DNA of 64,000 nucleotides. It comes from Azospirillum formosense. GTDB lineage: Bacteria > Pseudomonadota > Alphaproteobacteria > Azospirillales > Azospirillaceae. The notes below the pieces were generated by a model. That model was not told where the DNA came from. It ran no database searches and saw nothing but the letters and a program-made list of their open reading frames with translations. Where the stretch lies: positions 821,001 to 885,000 of the forward strand of contig NZ_CP159403.1 of NCBI RefSeq assembly GCF_040500525.1, in the 5' to 3' direction. A program made the translations under genes and the position numbers. Positions within the stretch are counted from its first letter, which is position 1. The number at the start of each line of letters is the position of its first letter. Positions 46,755-54,611 of the stretch are shown one piece after another.

Positions 46755-46783
46755 AATATGGGCTGCGAACACGCAGGATTCAA
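46755..46783 (-). promoter_or_regulatory. Promoter of the exonuclease-annealase operon
   Basis: Minus strand: TTGAAT (46778-46783), 17-nt spacer, CATATT (46755-46760), each four of six to consensus. The spacer contains operator copy 2 and the -35 abuts the LexA-type box, an arrangement expected of a tightly repressed promoter. Confidence 0.5.
46763..46776. promoter_or_regulatory. Palindromic operator copy 2, in the promoter spacer
   Basis: CTGCGAACACGCAG has perfect CTGCG/CGCAG arms and lies wholly between the -35 and -10 of the exonuclease promoter. It shares arms and length with copies at 46709 and 47736, so the nearby repressor is the likely binder. Confidence 0.6.
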
Positions 46784-46798
46784 GAACAAAAAGAGAAC
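46784..46798. promoter_or_regulatory. LexA (SOS) box before the exonuclease operon
   Basis: Plus strand GAAC-AAAAAGA-GAAC, that is GTTC-N7-GTTC on the minus strand, the exact alphaproteobacterial LexA recognition sequence. It directly abuts the -35 hexamer of the exonuclease promoter. Confidence 0.7.
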
Positions 46799-46860
46799 CT
46801 GCGGCTTGGCCGTAGGATCGATTCTTCGAACCTTTTCAAAAAACTAAGTAGAATGCAGCG

Positions 46861-46978
46861 CGGCCGCGGTCATGCTGTGACCGAATCGGGCGACTCGGAA
46901 CAAATGGGCATGGAATCGGGGCGTCAAAGGGGGTCGCGGAAAAGAATTTCCGCCGGCTGGATGCGCCGTTTTTCTTTT
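46861..46978 (+). ncRNA. Possible small RNA between the exonuclease promoter and repressor gene
   Basis: A TAGAAT -10 box (46849-46854) with weak TTCGAA 18 nt upstream would start a rightward transcript near 46861. Two perfect hairpins follow, CGGTCA-tgctg-TGACCG (46867-46883) and GCGGAAA-agaa-TTTCCGC (46936-46953), and it ends in CGGC-N7-GCCG with TTTTTCTTTT (46969-46978). The last stem is only 4 bp, so this is tentative. Confidence 0.35.
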
Positions 46979-47001
46979 AGATTCCCGTCAAATACGGGCG
47001 G

Positions 47002-47637
47002 TCAAACGCGCAGGCAGCGGGTGATGTGAACAGCGACGCCCGCGACGTTGGCCCGCTCGATCGGCGTCGGGCGGCATCCGGGGTCGGTGCTGACCGGCAG
47101 CAGATGCGGCGGGAAGAAGCGGTAGCCGCACACCGTTCCGTCGCCGACCGTGACCACCACGTCGCCGGCCTGCGGCGCCAGCACGTCCAGCGGTTCCAGC
47201 ACCACGCAGTCGTCCGGCAGGACACCGGCGGCGTTCAGGCTGGAGGAGGCGATGGTCAGCGCGAAGGCGCGGCGCGACGCCGGGCGGTCCACGGCGATGC
47301 CGCGCGCGCCGCCCGTCAAGGCAGCGGCGATGAAGGCCTCGCCAGCCCGGCGTCCCAGCTCCAGGAAATCGCGCACCTGCTCGACGGTCAGCAGCGGAAC
47401 CCGCGCGACGGGCGAATAGGCGGTCTCGTCGAGGAATCGCGGTTCCGACCCGGCGACGCGGGCAAGCCGGCCAAGCGTCTCCGCGCTGGGAACGCTGCCC
47501 CGTACCGGGTCGCGCAGGAAGCGCGTGATGTTGGTCGGCGTGACCTCGGCCAGCCGCGCCCAGGCTCCGGCGCTCCAGCCCTGCGCCTCCATCACGCCGG
47601 TCATCCAGCGCAGGATCGCCCGCCGCGTGTCGTCCAT
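47002..47637 (-). CDS. HTH/S24-like phage-type repressor
   Basis: A 211-residue protein with an N-terminal helix-turn-helix (WSAGAWARLAEVTPTNITRFL, about 20-40) and a C-terminal LexA/CI-like S24 domain. The nucleophile serine can be placed in TIASSSLNAAGVLPDD. The lysine expected in a VKR-type strand is replaced: the strand reads DGTVCGYRF. Autocleavage is therefore doubtful. GGGGAGGACGGCGGT precedes the ATG. Likely to bind the CTGCG-N4-CGCAG sites at its own promoter and at the exonuclease operon. Confidence 0.78.
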   Translation of the reverse strand: MDDTRRAILRWMTGVMEAQGWSAGAWARLAEVTPTNITRFLRDPVRGSVPSAETLGRLARVAGSEPRFLDETAYSPVARVPLLTVEQVRDFLELGRRAGEAFIAAALTGGARGIAVDRPASRRAFALTIASSSLNAAGVLPDDCVVLEPLDVLAPQAGDVVVTVGDGTVCGYRFFPPHLLPVSTDPGCRPTPIERANVAGVAVHITRCLRV

Positions 47638-47676
47638 ACCGCCGTCCTCCCCGCCGAAAGAGCGCCCTATAAGAGA

Positions 47677-47691
47677 GAACGTTGACGGAAC
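47677..47691. promoter_or_regulatory. LexA (SOS) box before the repressor gene
   Basis: Plus strand GAAC-GTTGACG-GAAC (GTTC-N7-GTTC on the minus strand), 40-54 nt before the repressor ATG. It lies just upstream of a TATAGG -10-like hexamer (47666-47671), so LexA would block the promoter. Confidence 0.65.
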
Positions 47692-47735
47692 GCGCAAGGT
47701 TTCTTCGCTTATGTCGCAATTTCGCCGAGGATGCG

Positions 47736-47749
47736 CTGCGATTTCGCAG
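47736..47749. promoter_or_regulatory. Palindromic operator copy 3, upstream of the repressor
   Basis: CTGCGATTTCGCAG is a perfect palindrome with six-base arms and a TT centre. It stands about 100 nt before the repressor and 107 nt before the divergent YbjQ-family gene, so it could serve autoregulation or both genes. Confidence 0.55.
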
Positions 47750-47856
47750 TATCGCGTTGGACTCCCGGACTCGCCGGCTGCGCCCCTTCCCCACCCATTG
47801 CGACGCATCGCCTGCGCCGCCATCTGGATGGCACGAAACCACACCCGGAGGACAAG

Positions 47857-48177
47857 ATGATCGTCACCAGCACCGACACCGTCGAAGGCCGTCCCGTCAC
47901 CCAGTATCTGGGCATGGTCGCCGGCGAGGCGATCCTGGGCGTGAACATGTTCCGCGACCTGTTCTCCGGCATCCGCGACATCGTCGGCGGACGGGCCGGC
48001 GGTTACCAGAACGCGCTGCGCGACGCCCGCGAAGCCGCCTTCGCCGATCTCCAGGACGCCGCGCGGGCGCTGGGGGCCGATGCCATCGTCGGCGTGGACA
48101 TCGATTACGAGGTGCTGGGCAAGGAGAACGGCATGCTGATGGTCTCGATCAACGGAACCGCCGTCCGGCTGGGCTGA
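47857..48177 (+). CDS. YbjQ-family (UPF0145) heavy-metal-binding domain protein
   Basis: A 106-residue cytosolic protein of the YbjQ/DUF74 family, which forms pentameric rings. Typical features are the N-terminal [43 protein letters not shown] and [15 protein letters not shown]. Function is unproven despite the heavy-metal-binding name. CGGAGGACAAG precedes the ATG. It is divergent from the repressor gene and shares its intergenic region. Confidence 0.88.
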   Translation: MIVTSTDTVEGRPVTQYLGMVAGEAILGVNMFRDLFSGIRDIVGGRAGGYQNALRDAREAAFADLQDAARALGADAIVGVDIDYEVLGKENGMLMVSINGTAVRLG

Positions 48178-48280
48178 ATTCTCCCAATCGTTTAGGCCGA
48201 TTGCCCGCCTGGACGGGCGGTCGCACCCCCTTACACTCCCTCCCCGCATCGATAGGGACCTGAGAAACGGGAGGGACGAC

Positions 48281-49477
48281 ATGCGTTCTCTGGCGAAACG
48301 GCTCGGCGGCCTGGCCCTGGCCGCCGGGCTTTTCTGCGCGGCGCCAGCCCTGGCCTTCGAGGGCCTCGTGGAGAAGAAGGTGTTCGAGATGCCGGCCTAC
48401 ACCACGGTGGGCGGCGGCACGATCAAGAACGTCCGGATCGGCTGGGAAAGCTACGGCAAGCTGAACGACGCCAGGGACAACGTCATCCTCGTCACCCATT
48501 TCTTCAGCGGCAACAGCCACGCCGCCGGCAAGTACAAGATGGAGGACCCGGCTCCCGGCTATTGGGACTCCATCATCGGACCGGGCAAGCCGCTCGACAC
48601 CGACAAATACTTCATCATCAGCTCCGACACGCTGGTGAACCTGTCGCCGAAGGACCCGACCGTCGTCACCACCGGTCCGGCCAGCATCAACCCCGACACC
48701 GGCAAGCCTTACGGCATGAGTTTCCCGGTCGTCACCATCCGCGATTTCGTAAATGTCCAGAAGGCTTTGCTGGACAGTCTTAACGTGAAGTCTCTGCACG
48801 CGGTGATGGGCGGCTCGATGGGGTCGCTCCAGGCGTTGGAATGGGGCGCCGCCCATCCGGAGATGGTCAAGCGCGTGGTCGCGGTGATCGGCGGGGCGGA
48901 GGCCGACCCCTTCCTCATCGGCTGGCTGAACCTGTGGGCGGCGCCCATCCGCGTCGATCCGAACTGGCAGGGTGGCGACTATTACGGCAAGGCGGAGCCG
49001 AAGGCCGGGCTGACCGAGGCGTTGAAGCTGGTGACCCTGCACGCCCGCCACTGGAAATGGGCCGACGCCACCTTCGGCCGCGGCTGGGCGGAGGACGGCA
49101 AGGACCCCGCCGCCAGCATGAACAACCAGTACGCCATCGAAGCGTGGCTGGACAAGGCGGCGGCGGCCCGCGCGGCGGTCAGCGACGCCAACCACTTCCT
49201 GTATCTGGTGAAGGCCAACCAGACGTTCCTGGTGGGCGGCGGCGGGGCCCTGGACGAAGGGCTGGCGAAGATCAAGGCGCCGGTCCTGCTGATCCCCTCC
49301 GCCGACGACCTCGTCTTCCCACCGGAGCGCGCCATGCATCCGCTGAAGGAGCGGCTGGAGAAGCAGGGCGTCGCGGTCACCTACACCGACGCGATCACCA
49401 CCAGCCTCGGCCATCTCGACGGCATCGCCAACATCGCCAAGGCCGGCGACACCATAGCGACCTTCATGGCGAAGTGA
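48281..49477 (+). CDS. Secreted MetX-like alpha/beta hydrolase
   Basis: A 398-residue protein of the homoserine O-acetyltransferase (MetX)-like group, but with a clear signal peptide (GLALAAGLFCAAPALA, cleavage near ALA-FE), so it acts in the periplasm. The nucleophile elbow is GGSMGSLQALEW, the acid PSADDLVF and the histidine LGHLDG. Cytosolic methionine synthesis is unlikely for an exported enzyme; a secreted acylhydrolase or transferase is more probable. GGGAGGGACGAC precedes the ATG. Confidence 0.85.
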   Translation: MRSLAKRLGGLALAAGLFCAAPALAFEGLVEKKVFEMPAYTTVGGGTIKNVRIGWESYGKLNDARDNVILVTHFFSGNSHAAGKYKMEDPAPGYWDSIIGPGKPLDTDKYFIISSDTLVNLSPKDPTVVTTGPASINPDTGKPYGMSFPVVTIRDFVNVQKALLDSLNVKSLHAVMGGSMGSLQALEWGAAHPEMVKRVVAVIGGAEADPFLIGWLNLWAAPIRVDPNWQGGDYYGKAEPKAGLTEALKLVTLHARHWKWADATFGRGWAEDGKDPAASMNNQYAIEAWLDKAAAARAAVSDANHFLYLVKANQTFLVGGGGALDEGLAKIKAPVLLIPSADDLVFPPERAMHPLKERLEKQGVAVTYTDAITTSLGHLDGIANIAKAGDTIATFMAK

Positions 49478-49488
49478 CGATCCACGCC

Positions 49489-49517
49489 GCCCCGCCGGGC
49501 CATGCCTCCGGCGGGGC
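49489..49517 (+). terminator. Hairpin between convergent genes
   Basis: GCCCCGCCG-N11-CGGCGGGGC lies 12 nt after the MetX-like stop. A TTTT run comes 13 nt later, so it is an imperfect intrinsic terminator that may work in both directions. Confidence 0.45.
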
Positions 49518-49533
49518 CGCCGTCAGCGTTTTC

Positions 49534-49983
49534 TCAGGGGCCGACATAGTGCGGCATCAGCTTGGCCTGATCGCCGACATAGACGGTGCAGTGGCTGTCC
49601 TGGCCGTCGAAGAAATACACCTGACCGGTCTTTCGCTTGTTCTGCGGGTCGGACAGGTTTGCCCCGCCGGAGAAGGCCACGCCATACCGCTTGTCCGGCG
49701 TGCGCGCCCAATAGAATCCATCCATTTCCTGGCCGAAGGCCCCGCGCTGGCAGAGGCGTGACAAGGCGGGGTCGCGGGTCAGCCCCTCCAGCCCCTTCGG
49801 CAGGTTGTAGACCGCCTGGCTGCGCACATGGCGGGTCCGGGGCGGAATGACCTGCTGGGGAAGGAAAGAGCGGTTCAAGGCGCGCAGGTGGCCGGGATCG
49901 GTCCGCTCCACCCGCATGGGGTCCGCCGCCGCGGGCAAGGCCAGCAGCAGAAGCACCAAGGAGGCGGCGGCGTTGACTTTCAT
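49534..49983 (-). CDS. Secreted hypothetical protein
   Basis: A 149-residue protein with a signal peptide (MKVNAAASLVLLLLALPAAA, cleavage before DPM). The mature domain has two Cys that could form a disulfide (LSRLCQRGAFGQ, DSHCTVYVG) and a beta-rich C terminus. The family is unrecognised. The start 49983 is set by the signal peptide; 33 extra upstream residues are possible but unlikely. Confidence 0.65.
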   Translation of the reverse strand: MKVNAAASLVLLLLALPAAADPMRVERTDPGHLRALNRSFLPQQVIPPRTRHVRSQAVYNLPKGLEGLTRDPALSRLCQRGAFGQEMDGFYWARTPDKRYGVAFSGGANLSDPQNKRKTGQVYFFDGQDSHCTVYVGDQAKLMPHYVGP

Positions 49984-50084
49984 GCGTTGGACGACGGGCA
50001 CGTCAGGGACGGCAGGAGCGTAGCATGGATCAACCACCGGCGAGGAGCACCCACCGGTAGGCTCTCGGAGGTTCGCCATCAAAG

Positions 50085-50201
50085 CCCCTATATTTCAATA
50101 ATGTAGTGGCTGTTTCTCATATAAAAACTCAAAAGATGCTTGCAGAAAGTTCTTCGAAAAATTGTTTAGGAAATTCCCTTAAGTGACTGTTTGCGATAAA
50201 T
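50085..50201. other. AT-rich intergenic patch
   Basis: Far more AT-rich than the surroundings and without a coding signal. Lies between the response regulator (downstream end) and the start of the secreted hypothetical gene, so it probably holds promoter or transcript-end elements. No specific site could be named. Confidence 0.5.
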
Positions 50202-50606
50202 TTATATCCGTTCCCCCTTTCCGTCCAGATAGCCGTCGATGGTCGCCAGGAAGTCGCGTGGCTGGATCGGTTTGGCCACATGCCCGTCGAAGCCGGCGCG
50301 GGAGAAGCGCAGCATGTCGGTGGGCGTGGACAGGTTGGTGACCGCGACGACCTGAGTCGGCGCCAAGCCTTGGTCGGCGCGGATCAGCCGAACCAGTTCG
50401 ACGCCGGACAGGCCGGGCATCACCACGTCCATGATCACCAGATCGGGCTTCAGCGCGCGCATGAGGTCGAGCACGCCGCGCGGATCGTCCGTGTCCACCA
50501 CATGGTGGCCGCCTTCTTCCAGGCAACGGACCAGCAGCTTGCGCATCAGCGCGTTGTCATCGACGACGAGGATGGTCCGCGTCCTGTTCAGCGAATGCGC
50601 AGCCAT
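50202..50606 (-). CDS. Single-domain response regulator (CheY-like)
   Basis: A 134-residue stand-alone receiver. Acidic pocket ILVVDDN, phosphoacceptor Asp in VIMDVVMPGLSG, conserved Thr/Ser region VVAVTNLSTP and Lys in HVAKPIQPRDF. With no output domain it probably signals through protein contacts, as CheY or DivK do. No kinase is adjacent; a solute-binding protein gene ends 17 nt upstream on the same strand. Confidence 0.87.
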   Translation of the reverse strand: MAAHSLNRTRTILVVDDNALMRKLLVRCLEEGGHHVVDTDDPRGVLDLMRALKPDLVIMDVVMPGLSGVELVRLIRADQGLAPTQVVAVTNLSTPTDMLRFSRAGFDGHVAKPIQPRDFLATIDGYLDGKGERI

Positions 50607-50623
50607 GGCGTCCGTCCACCTCG

Positions 50624-52450
50624 TCAGGGCGTCTTGCCGGTGCCGGCGGCCGAGGCGTCCGACAGCCACCAGGAGTCGAAGGAGAGCGAATAGGGCGGCA
50701 CGGTGTCGGGGCGCTTCAACCGGCTCCAATAGGCGACGCGGTAGACGCCGGAATACCAGTGCGGCACCACGTAATGGTTCCACAGGAGCACCCGGTCGAG
50801 CGCCGACACCGCGGACTTCAGATCCTCCTGGCTGTTGGCGCGGACGATCTCGCCGATCAGCTGATCGACCGCCTCGCTGCGCACGCCGGCCATGTTCTGG
50901 CTTCCCGGGCGGTCGGCGAAGGCCGAGCCCCAGTAGCCGGTCTGCTCGTTCCCCGGCGACAGGGACTGCGGCCAGACATGGACGATCATGTCGAAATCGA
51001 AGTCGCGGGTGCGGTTTTCGTATTGGGTGGTGTCCACCGTGCGGATGCTGGCCCGGATGCCGAGCCGCTTCAGATTCTCGATGAAGGGCAGCGTCACCCG
51101 CTCGAAGGTCGGGCTGTCCAGAAGGATTTCGAAGTCCAGCGGCTTACCGGTCGCGACGTCGACCCGCACCCCGTTGCGCACGTCGGTTCCCGCCTCGTCG
51201 AGCAGCCGCTTGGCCTCCAGAAGGTTGCGGCGCAGGCCGTTCTGCCCCTCCGTGCTGGGCGCGTGGTAGGTCTTCTCGAAGACCTCGGCGGGAATCTTGC
51301 CGCGCAGCGGCTCAAGGATCGCCAATTCGCGACCCTGCGGAAGCCCACGGGACTGCAGCGGCGAGTTTTCGAAATAGCTCTCGGTCCGCTTGTAGGCACC
51401 ATAGAACAGGGTCTGGTTCGTCCATTCGAAGTCGAAGGCGTAGGCGATGGCCTGGCGCACCTTGGGGTTCGCGAAGACCGGGCGGCGCGTGTTGAAGACG
51501 AAGCCCTGCATGCCCGCCGGCACCTCGTTGGCGATCTCCTCCTTCACCACCTTGCCGTCGCGCACCGCGTCGAAGTCGTAGCCGGTGGCCCAGGTCTTGG
51601 CGACGTTCTCCTGGCGGAAATCGTACAGCCCACCACGGAAAGCCTGCAGGGCGACGCTGGCGTCCCGGTAATACTCGTAGGCCATGCTGCCGAAATTGTT
51701 CCTCCCGACATTCACGGGCAGGTCCTTGCCCCAATAGTCGGCGACCCGCTCATAGCTGATGCCGCGGCCCGGATCGAACGACGCGATGCGGTAGGGGCCG
51801 CTGCCCAGCGGCGGCTCCAGCGTCGTCGCCTGGAAATCCCTGCCCTCCCAGTAATGCTTCGGCAGCACCGGCAACTGGCCGACGATCATCGGAAGCTCGC
51901 GGTTGTCGCCCGGCTTGAAGGTGAAGCGGACGCGGCGTTCCCCCTCCGCCTCGACCTTGTCTACCGCGCCGTAATAGCTGCGGTAGAAGGGATGACTCTC
52001 CGTCAGGATGGTGAAGGAGAACACCACGTCCTCGGCGGTGACCGGCTTTCCGTCGTGCCACCGCGCGCCGGAGCGCAGGTTGAAGGTGATGGAGGAGCGG
52101 TCCTCCGGCATCTCAACGCTTTCGGCGAGCAGGCCGTATTCGGTGAAGGGCTCGTCCGCCGCCCCGGTCATCAGCGTATCATAGATCAGCGCCGCCCCCG
52201 CCGCCGGCACGCCGCGCAGCGTGAAGGGGTTCAGCGTGTCGAACGAGCCGATGGCCTGGAGGGTCACCTTCCCGCCCTTCGGGGCGTCCGGGTTGACATA
52301 GTCGAAATGCCGGAAATCCGGCCCGTATTTCGGCTCGCCGTACAGCGCCATGCCGTGCCGCGCCGCGCCGTTCTGTGTCTGGGCGCCCGCCGGTCCGGCC
52401 ACGGCGGCGGCGATCAGCCCGATCAACAATCCAGCGGCCATACGGCGCAT
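50624..52450 (-). CDS. ABC transporter periplasmic substrate-binding protein (family 5, YejA-like)
   Basis: A 608-residue extracellular solute-binding protein of the peptide/oligopeptide/microcin C group. A signal peptide (LLIGLIAAAVAGPAGAQ) precedes the SBP_bac_5 core: HFDYVNPDAPKGG, the repeat FTLRGVPAAGAALIYDTL and GARWHDGKPVTAEDVVFSF. The YDxL/ApKGG pattern fits YejA. ATG 52450 has GGGAGG seven nt upstream; starts at 52468 or 52465 are possible. No permease or ATPase genes are adjacent, so it is an orphan or works with a distant transporter. Confidence 0.88.
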   Translation of the reverse strand: MRRMAAGLLIGLIAAAVAGPAGAQTQNGAARHGMALYGEPKYGPDFRHFDYVNPDAPKGGKVTLQAIGSFDTLNPFTLRGVPAAGAALIYDTLMTGAADEPFTEYGLLAESVEMPEDRSSITFNLRSGARWHDGKPVTAEDVVFSFTILTESHPFYRSYYGAVDKVEAEGERRVRFTFKPGDNRELPMIVGQLPVLPKHYWEGRDFQATTLEPPLGSGPYRIASFDPGRGISYERVADYWGKDLPVNVGRNNFGSMAYEYYRDASVALQAFRGGLYDFRQENVAKTWATGYDFDAVRDGKVVKEEIANEVPAGMQGFVFNTRRPVFANPKVRQAIAYAFDFEWTNQTLFYGAYKRTESYFENSPLQSRGLPQGRELAILEPLRGKIPAEVFEKTYHAPSTEGQNGLRRNLLEAKRLLDEAGTDVRNGVRVDVATGKPLDFEILLDSPTFERVTLPFIENLKRLGIRASIRTVDTTQYENRTRDFDFDMIVHVWPQSLSPGNEQTGYWGSAFADRPGSQNMAGVRSEAVDQLIGEIVRANSQEDLKSAVSALDRVLLWNHYVVPHWYSGVYRVAYWSRLKRPDTVPPYSLSFDSWWLSDASAAGTGKTP

Positions 52451-52638
52451 GCCCCATCCTCCCATCATTCTCTCCGGAGCGCTCGGCGCCGGTTCCGCTC
52501 TGATAACATGTGGGAGGGGAGAGGCGGTGCGAAACCCCCTTGCCCACCCCGCGGCATCGCGCTCCGCGATTTGCTCTGGTGTCCCGGCGGGCTTGCGGTC
52601 ATGGTTTTCGGCAATCCGCGCCGATAAGCGCGACCAGC

Positions 52639-53277
52639 ATGGAGGGTTCTTCGACCGTGTCCGCCGAATTCACCGTCTACGGCAATCTCAACTCGCAGCC
52701 CGCCACCCGCGTCGCCCTGTTCCTGTCGATGGCCGGCGTGCCCTACGCCTACCGCCATGTCGACCTGCGGGGCGGCCAGCAGAAGTCGGCGGACTATCTC
52801 GCCATCAACCGCTTCGGCCGGGTGCCGACCCTGGTCCACGGCGACCTCAGCATTTCCGAATCGGGCGTCATCCTGACCTATCTGGCGGAAAAGACCGGCC
52901 GGTTCGGCGGGCGGGACGAGGCGGAGCGCATCCGGCTGGCGGAGTGGCTGTCCTGGCTGGCCGACGTGCTGCTGCCGGTCCAGCGCGCCCGCGCGGTGCG
53001 CAAATTCCACGGCGACGCCAACGCCCTGCCATGGATCGACGCCGCGGCGGCCGGCGGGCTGGCCCAGTTCGACCGCCATCTGGCGGGCCGGACCTTCATC
53101 GAGGGCGAGCGGGTCACCATCGCCGATATCTTCGCCTTCCCCTGGATCGACCTCGTGGAGGAGTCGAACATCGACATCGCCACCTACCCCAACGTCCAGG
53201 CGTGGCACGCCCGCATGCTCGCCCAGCCCGGCGCCAAGCGCCAGATGGAACTGATGCCGCAGCAGGACGTCGGCTGA
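52639..53277 (+). CDS. Glutathione S-transferase family protein
   Basis: A 212-residue two-domain GST. The thioredoxin-like N-terminal domain has SQPATRVALFLSMAGV and the glutathione-binding SISESGVILTYL; the helical C-terminal domain contains VTIADIFAFPWIDLV with the conserved folding Asp. Substrate unknown. ATG 52639 is used; the GTG at 52657, ten nt after GGAGGG, is an equally good start and would drop six residues. Convergent with the TRAP gene. Confidence 0.88.
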   Translation: MEGSSTVSAEFTVYGNLNSQPATRVALFLSMAGVPYAYRHVDLRGGQQKSADYLAINRFGRVPTLVHGDLSISESGVILTYLAEKTGRFGGRDEAERIRLAEWLSWLADVLLPVQRARAVRKFHGDANALPWIDAAAAGGLAQFDRHLAGRTFIEGERVTIADIFAFPWIDLVEESNIDIATYPNVQAWHARMLAQPGAKRQMELMPQQDVG

Positions 53278-53282
53278 CCCCA

Positions 53283-53320
53283 AAAGAAATGGCCCCCACC
53301 CGCAGTGCGGATGGGGGCCC
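53283..53320 (-). terminator. Intrinsic terminator of the TRAP binding-protein gene
   Basis: GGCCCCCA (53291-53298) pairs with TGGGGGCC (53312-53319), with CCGC-agt-GCGG stacked inside. On the minus strand the stem is followed by ATTTCTTTT. It begins 18 nt after the dctP-like stop and may also stop the convergent GST transcript. Confidence 0.75.
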
Positions 53321-53337
53321 CTCTCAAGCGGACGCGC

Positions 53338-54444
53338 TTACTTCTTGGTGCCGGCCGACGCGACGAAGCTGTCGTAGGGCAACTCGGCGACGCGGAACCA
53401 GAGCTGGGTCTCGTCCAGGAACGGCTTCCAGCTTTCGTAGACCGTCTTGAAGTTCGGGTTGGTCTTCGCCAACTCGTCGTAATACTCGAAGGCGATCTTG
53501 TGCGCCTGCTCCATCAGGTCGCGCGGGTAGGCACGCAGGAGCGTGCCCTTGGCGACCAGACGCTTCAGAGCCTTGGCGTTCTCCGAATCGTAGCGGGCGA
53601 TCATGTAAGTGTTCGCCTCGGCGCAGGCGGCCGTCAGGATCGACTGGTAGGACTTGGGAAGCTTCTCCCACTCCTGCAGGTTGACGTAGAGCGAGACGTT
53701 CGGCCCGCCTTCCCACCAGCCCGGGTAGTAGTAGTACTTGGCGACCTGATGGAAGCCCAGCCGCTCGTCGTCGTAGGGGCCGACGAACTCGGTCGCGTCG
53801 ATGGTGCCCTTCTCCAGCGCCGGATAGACGTCCGCGCCGGCGATCTGGGTCGGGGTGGCGCCCATCTTCGACATGATCTGGCCGGTGATGCCGGCGATGC
53901 GGATCTTCAGGCCCTGGAAGTCCGCGGCGGTCTTGATTTCCTTGCGGTACCAGCCGCCCATCTGGGCGCCGGTGTTGCCAGCCGGGAACTGGATGACGTT
54001 GTGGTTCTTCATGAACGCGCGCATCAGCTCCAGGCCGCCGGCCTGGAACCAGGCGGTGGTCTGGCGGGCGTTCGGGCCGAACGGAATGGCCGTGTCGAAG
54101 GCGAAGGTCGGGTCCTTGCCGACATAATAGTAGCCGCAGGTGTGGCCGCACTGGACCGAGCCGTTCTGCACGGCGTCGAGCACCTGGAGGCCGGGCACCA
54201 GTTCACCGCCCGGGAACGCGCGGATCTGGAACTTGCCGTCCGTGCTCTCGGCGACGCGGCGGGCGATCAGCTCCGAGGCGCCGAACAGGATGTCGGTGCT
54301 CTTCGGGAAGCTCGACGCCAAGCGCCACTGGATTTCCGGCTGCGACTGCGCAATGGCCGGCGCGGCAACGCCGGCAACCGCCAGCCCCGCACCCGTGGCC
54401 GCGGCGCCCGCACCTGCCGACTTCAGAAACGCACGTCTTTTCAC
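53338..54444 (-). CDS. TRAP transporter solute-binding protein (DctP family)
   Basis: A 368-residue periplasmic binding protein. It carries a twin-arginine signal (MKRRAFLKSAGAGAAA), cleaved near AIA-QS, then the DctP fold: FPKSTDILFGASELIARRV, the substrate-carboxylate Arg region LKIRIAGITGQ and the characteristic GADVYPALEKGTIDATEFVGPYDD. Ligands are probably organic acids. The start is GTG behind GGGAGAAGAATC. No DctQM membrane genes are nearby. An intrinsic terminator follows. Confidence 0.9.
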   Translation of the reverse strand: MKRRAFLKSAGAGAAATGAGLAVAGVAAPAIAQSQPEIQWRLASSFPKSTDILFGASELIARRVAESTDGKFQIRAFPGGELVPGLQVLDAVQNGSVQCGHTCGYYYVGKDPTFAFDTAIPFGPNARQTTAWFQAGGLELMRAFMKNHNVIQFPAGNTGAQMGGWYRKEIKTAADFQGLKIRIAGITGQIMSKMGATPTQIAGADVYPALEKGTIDATEFVGPYDDERLGFHQVAKYYYYPGWWEGGPNVSLYVNLQEWEKLPKSYQSILTAACAEANTYMIARYDSENAKALKRLVAKGTLLRAYPRDLMEQAHKIAFEYYDELAKTNPNFKTVYESWKPFLDETQLWFRVAELPYDSFVASAGTKK

Positions 54445-54611
54445 GATTCTTCTCCCGTGGACTCCGCCTTCCCTTTTCGTTTCAAGCAGCCTGTCGGACC
54501 ACTTGTTGCGAGGGAATTTTCACAACTGTAACAAAGCAGCGTTTTCGTTCCGATTCATCGCACAAAAGCGCATGACAGGTCTACCCCGGTCCTACGGATT
54601 AGCCGCCCCGT

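Larger units (their letters stand above)
46662..47001. other. 340-bp regulatory gap between the exonuclease and repressor genes
   Basis: No protein gene is seen. The region holds the leftward promoter of the exonuclease operon with a LexA-type box and two palindromic operators, and on the plus strand a possible small RNA with hairpins and a T-rich end. It is more AT-rich than the flanking genes around 46780-46855. Confidence 0.6.

Noticed and set aside
44169..47749. Calling the phage-like patch an intact prophage or integrative element
   Set aside because: No integrase, attachment-site repeats, terminase, capsid or lysis genes were seen, and the flanking genes are ordinary chromosomal genes.
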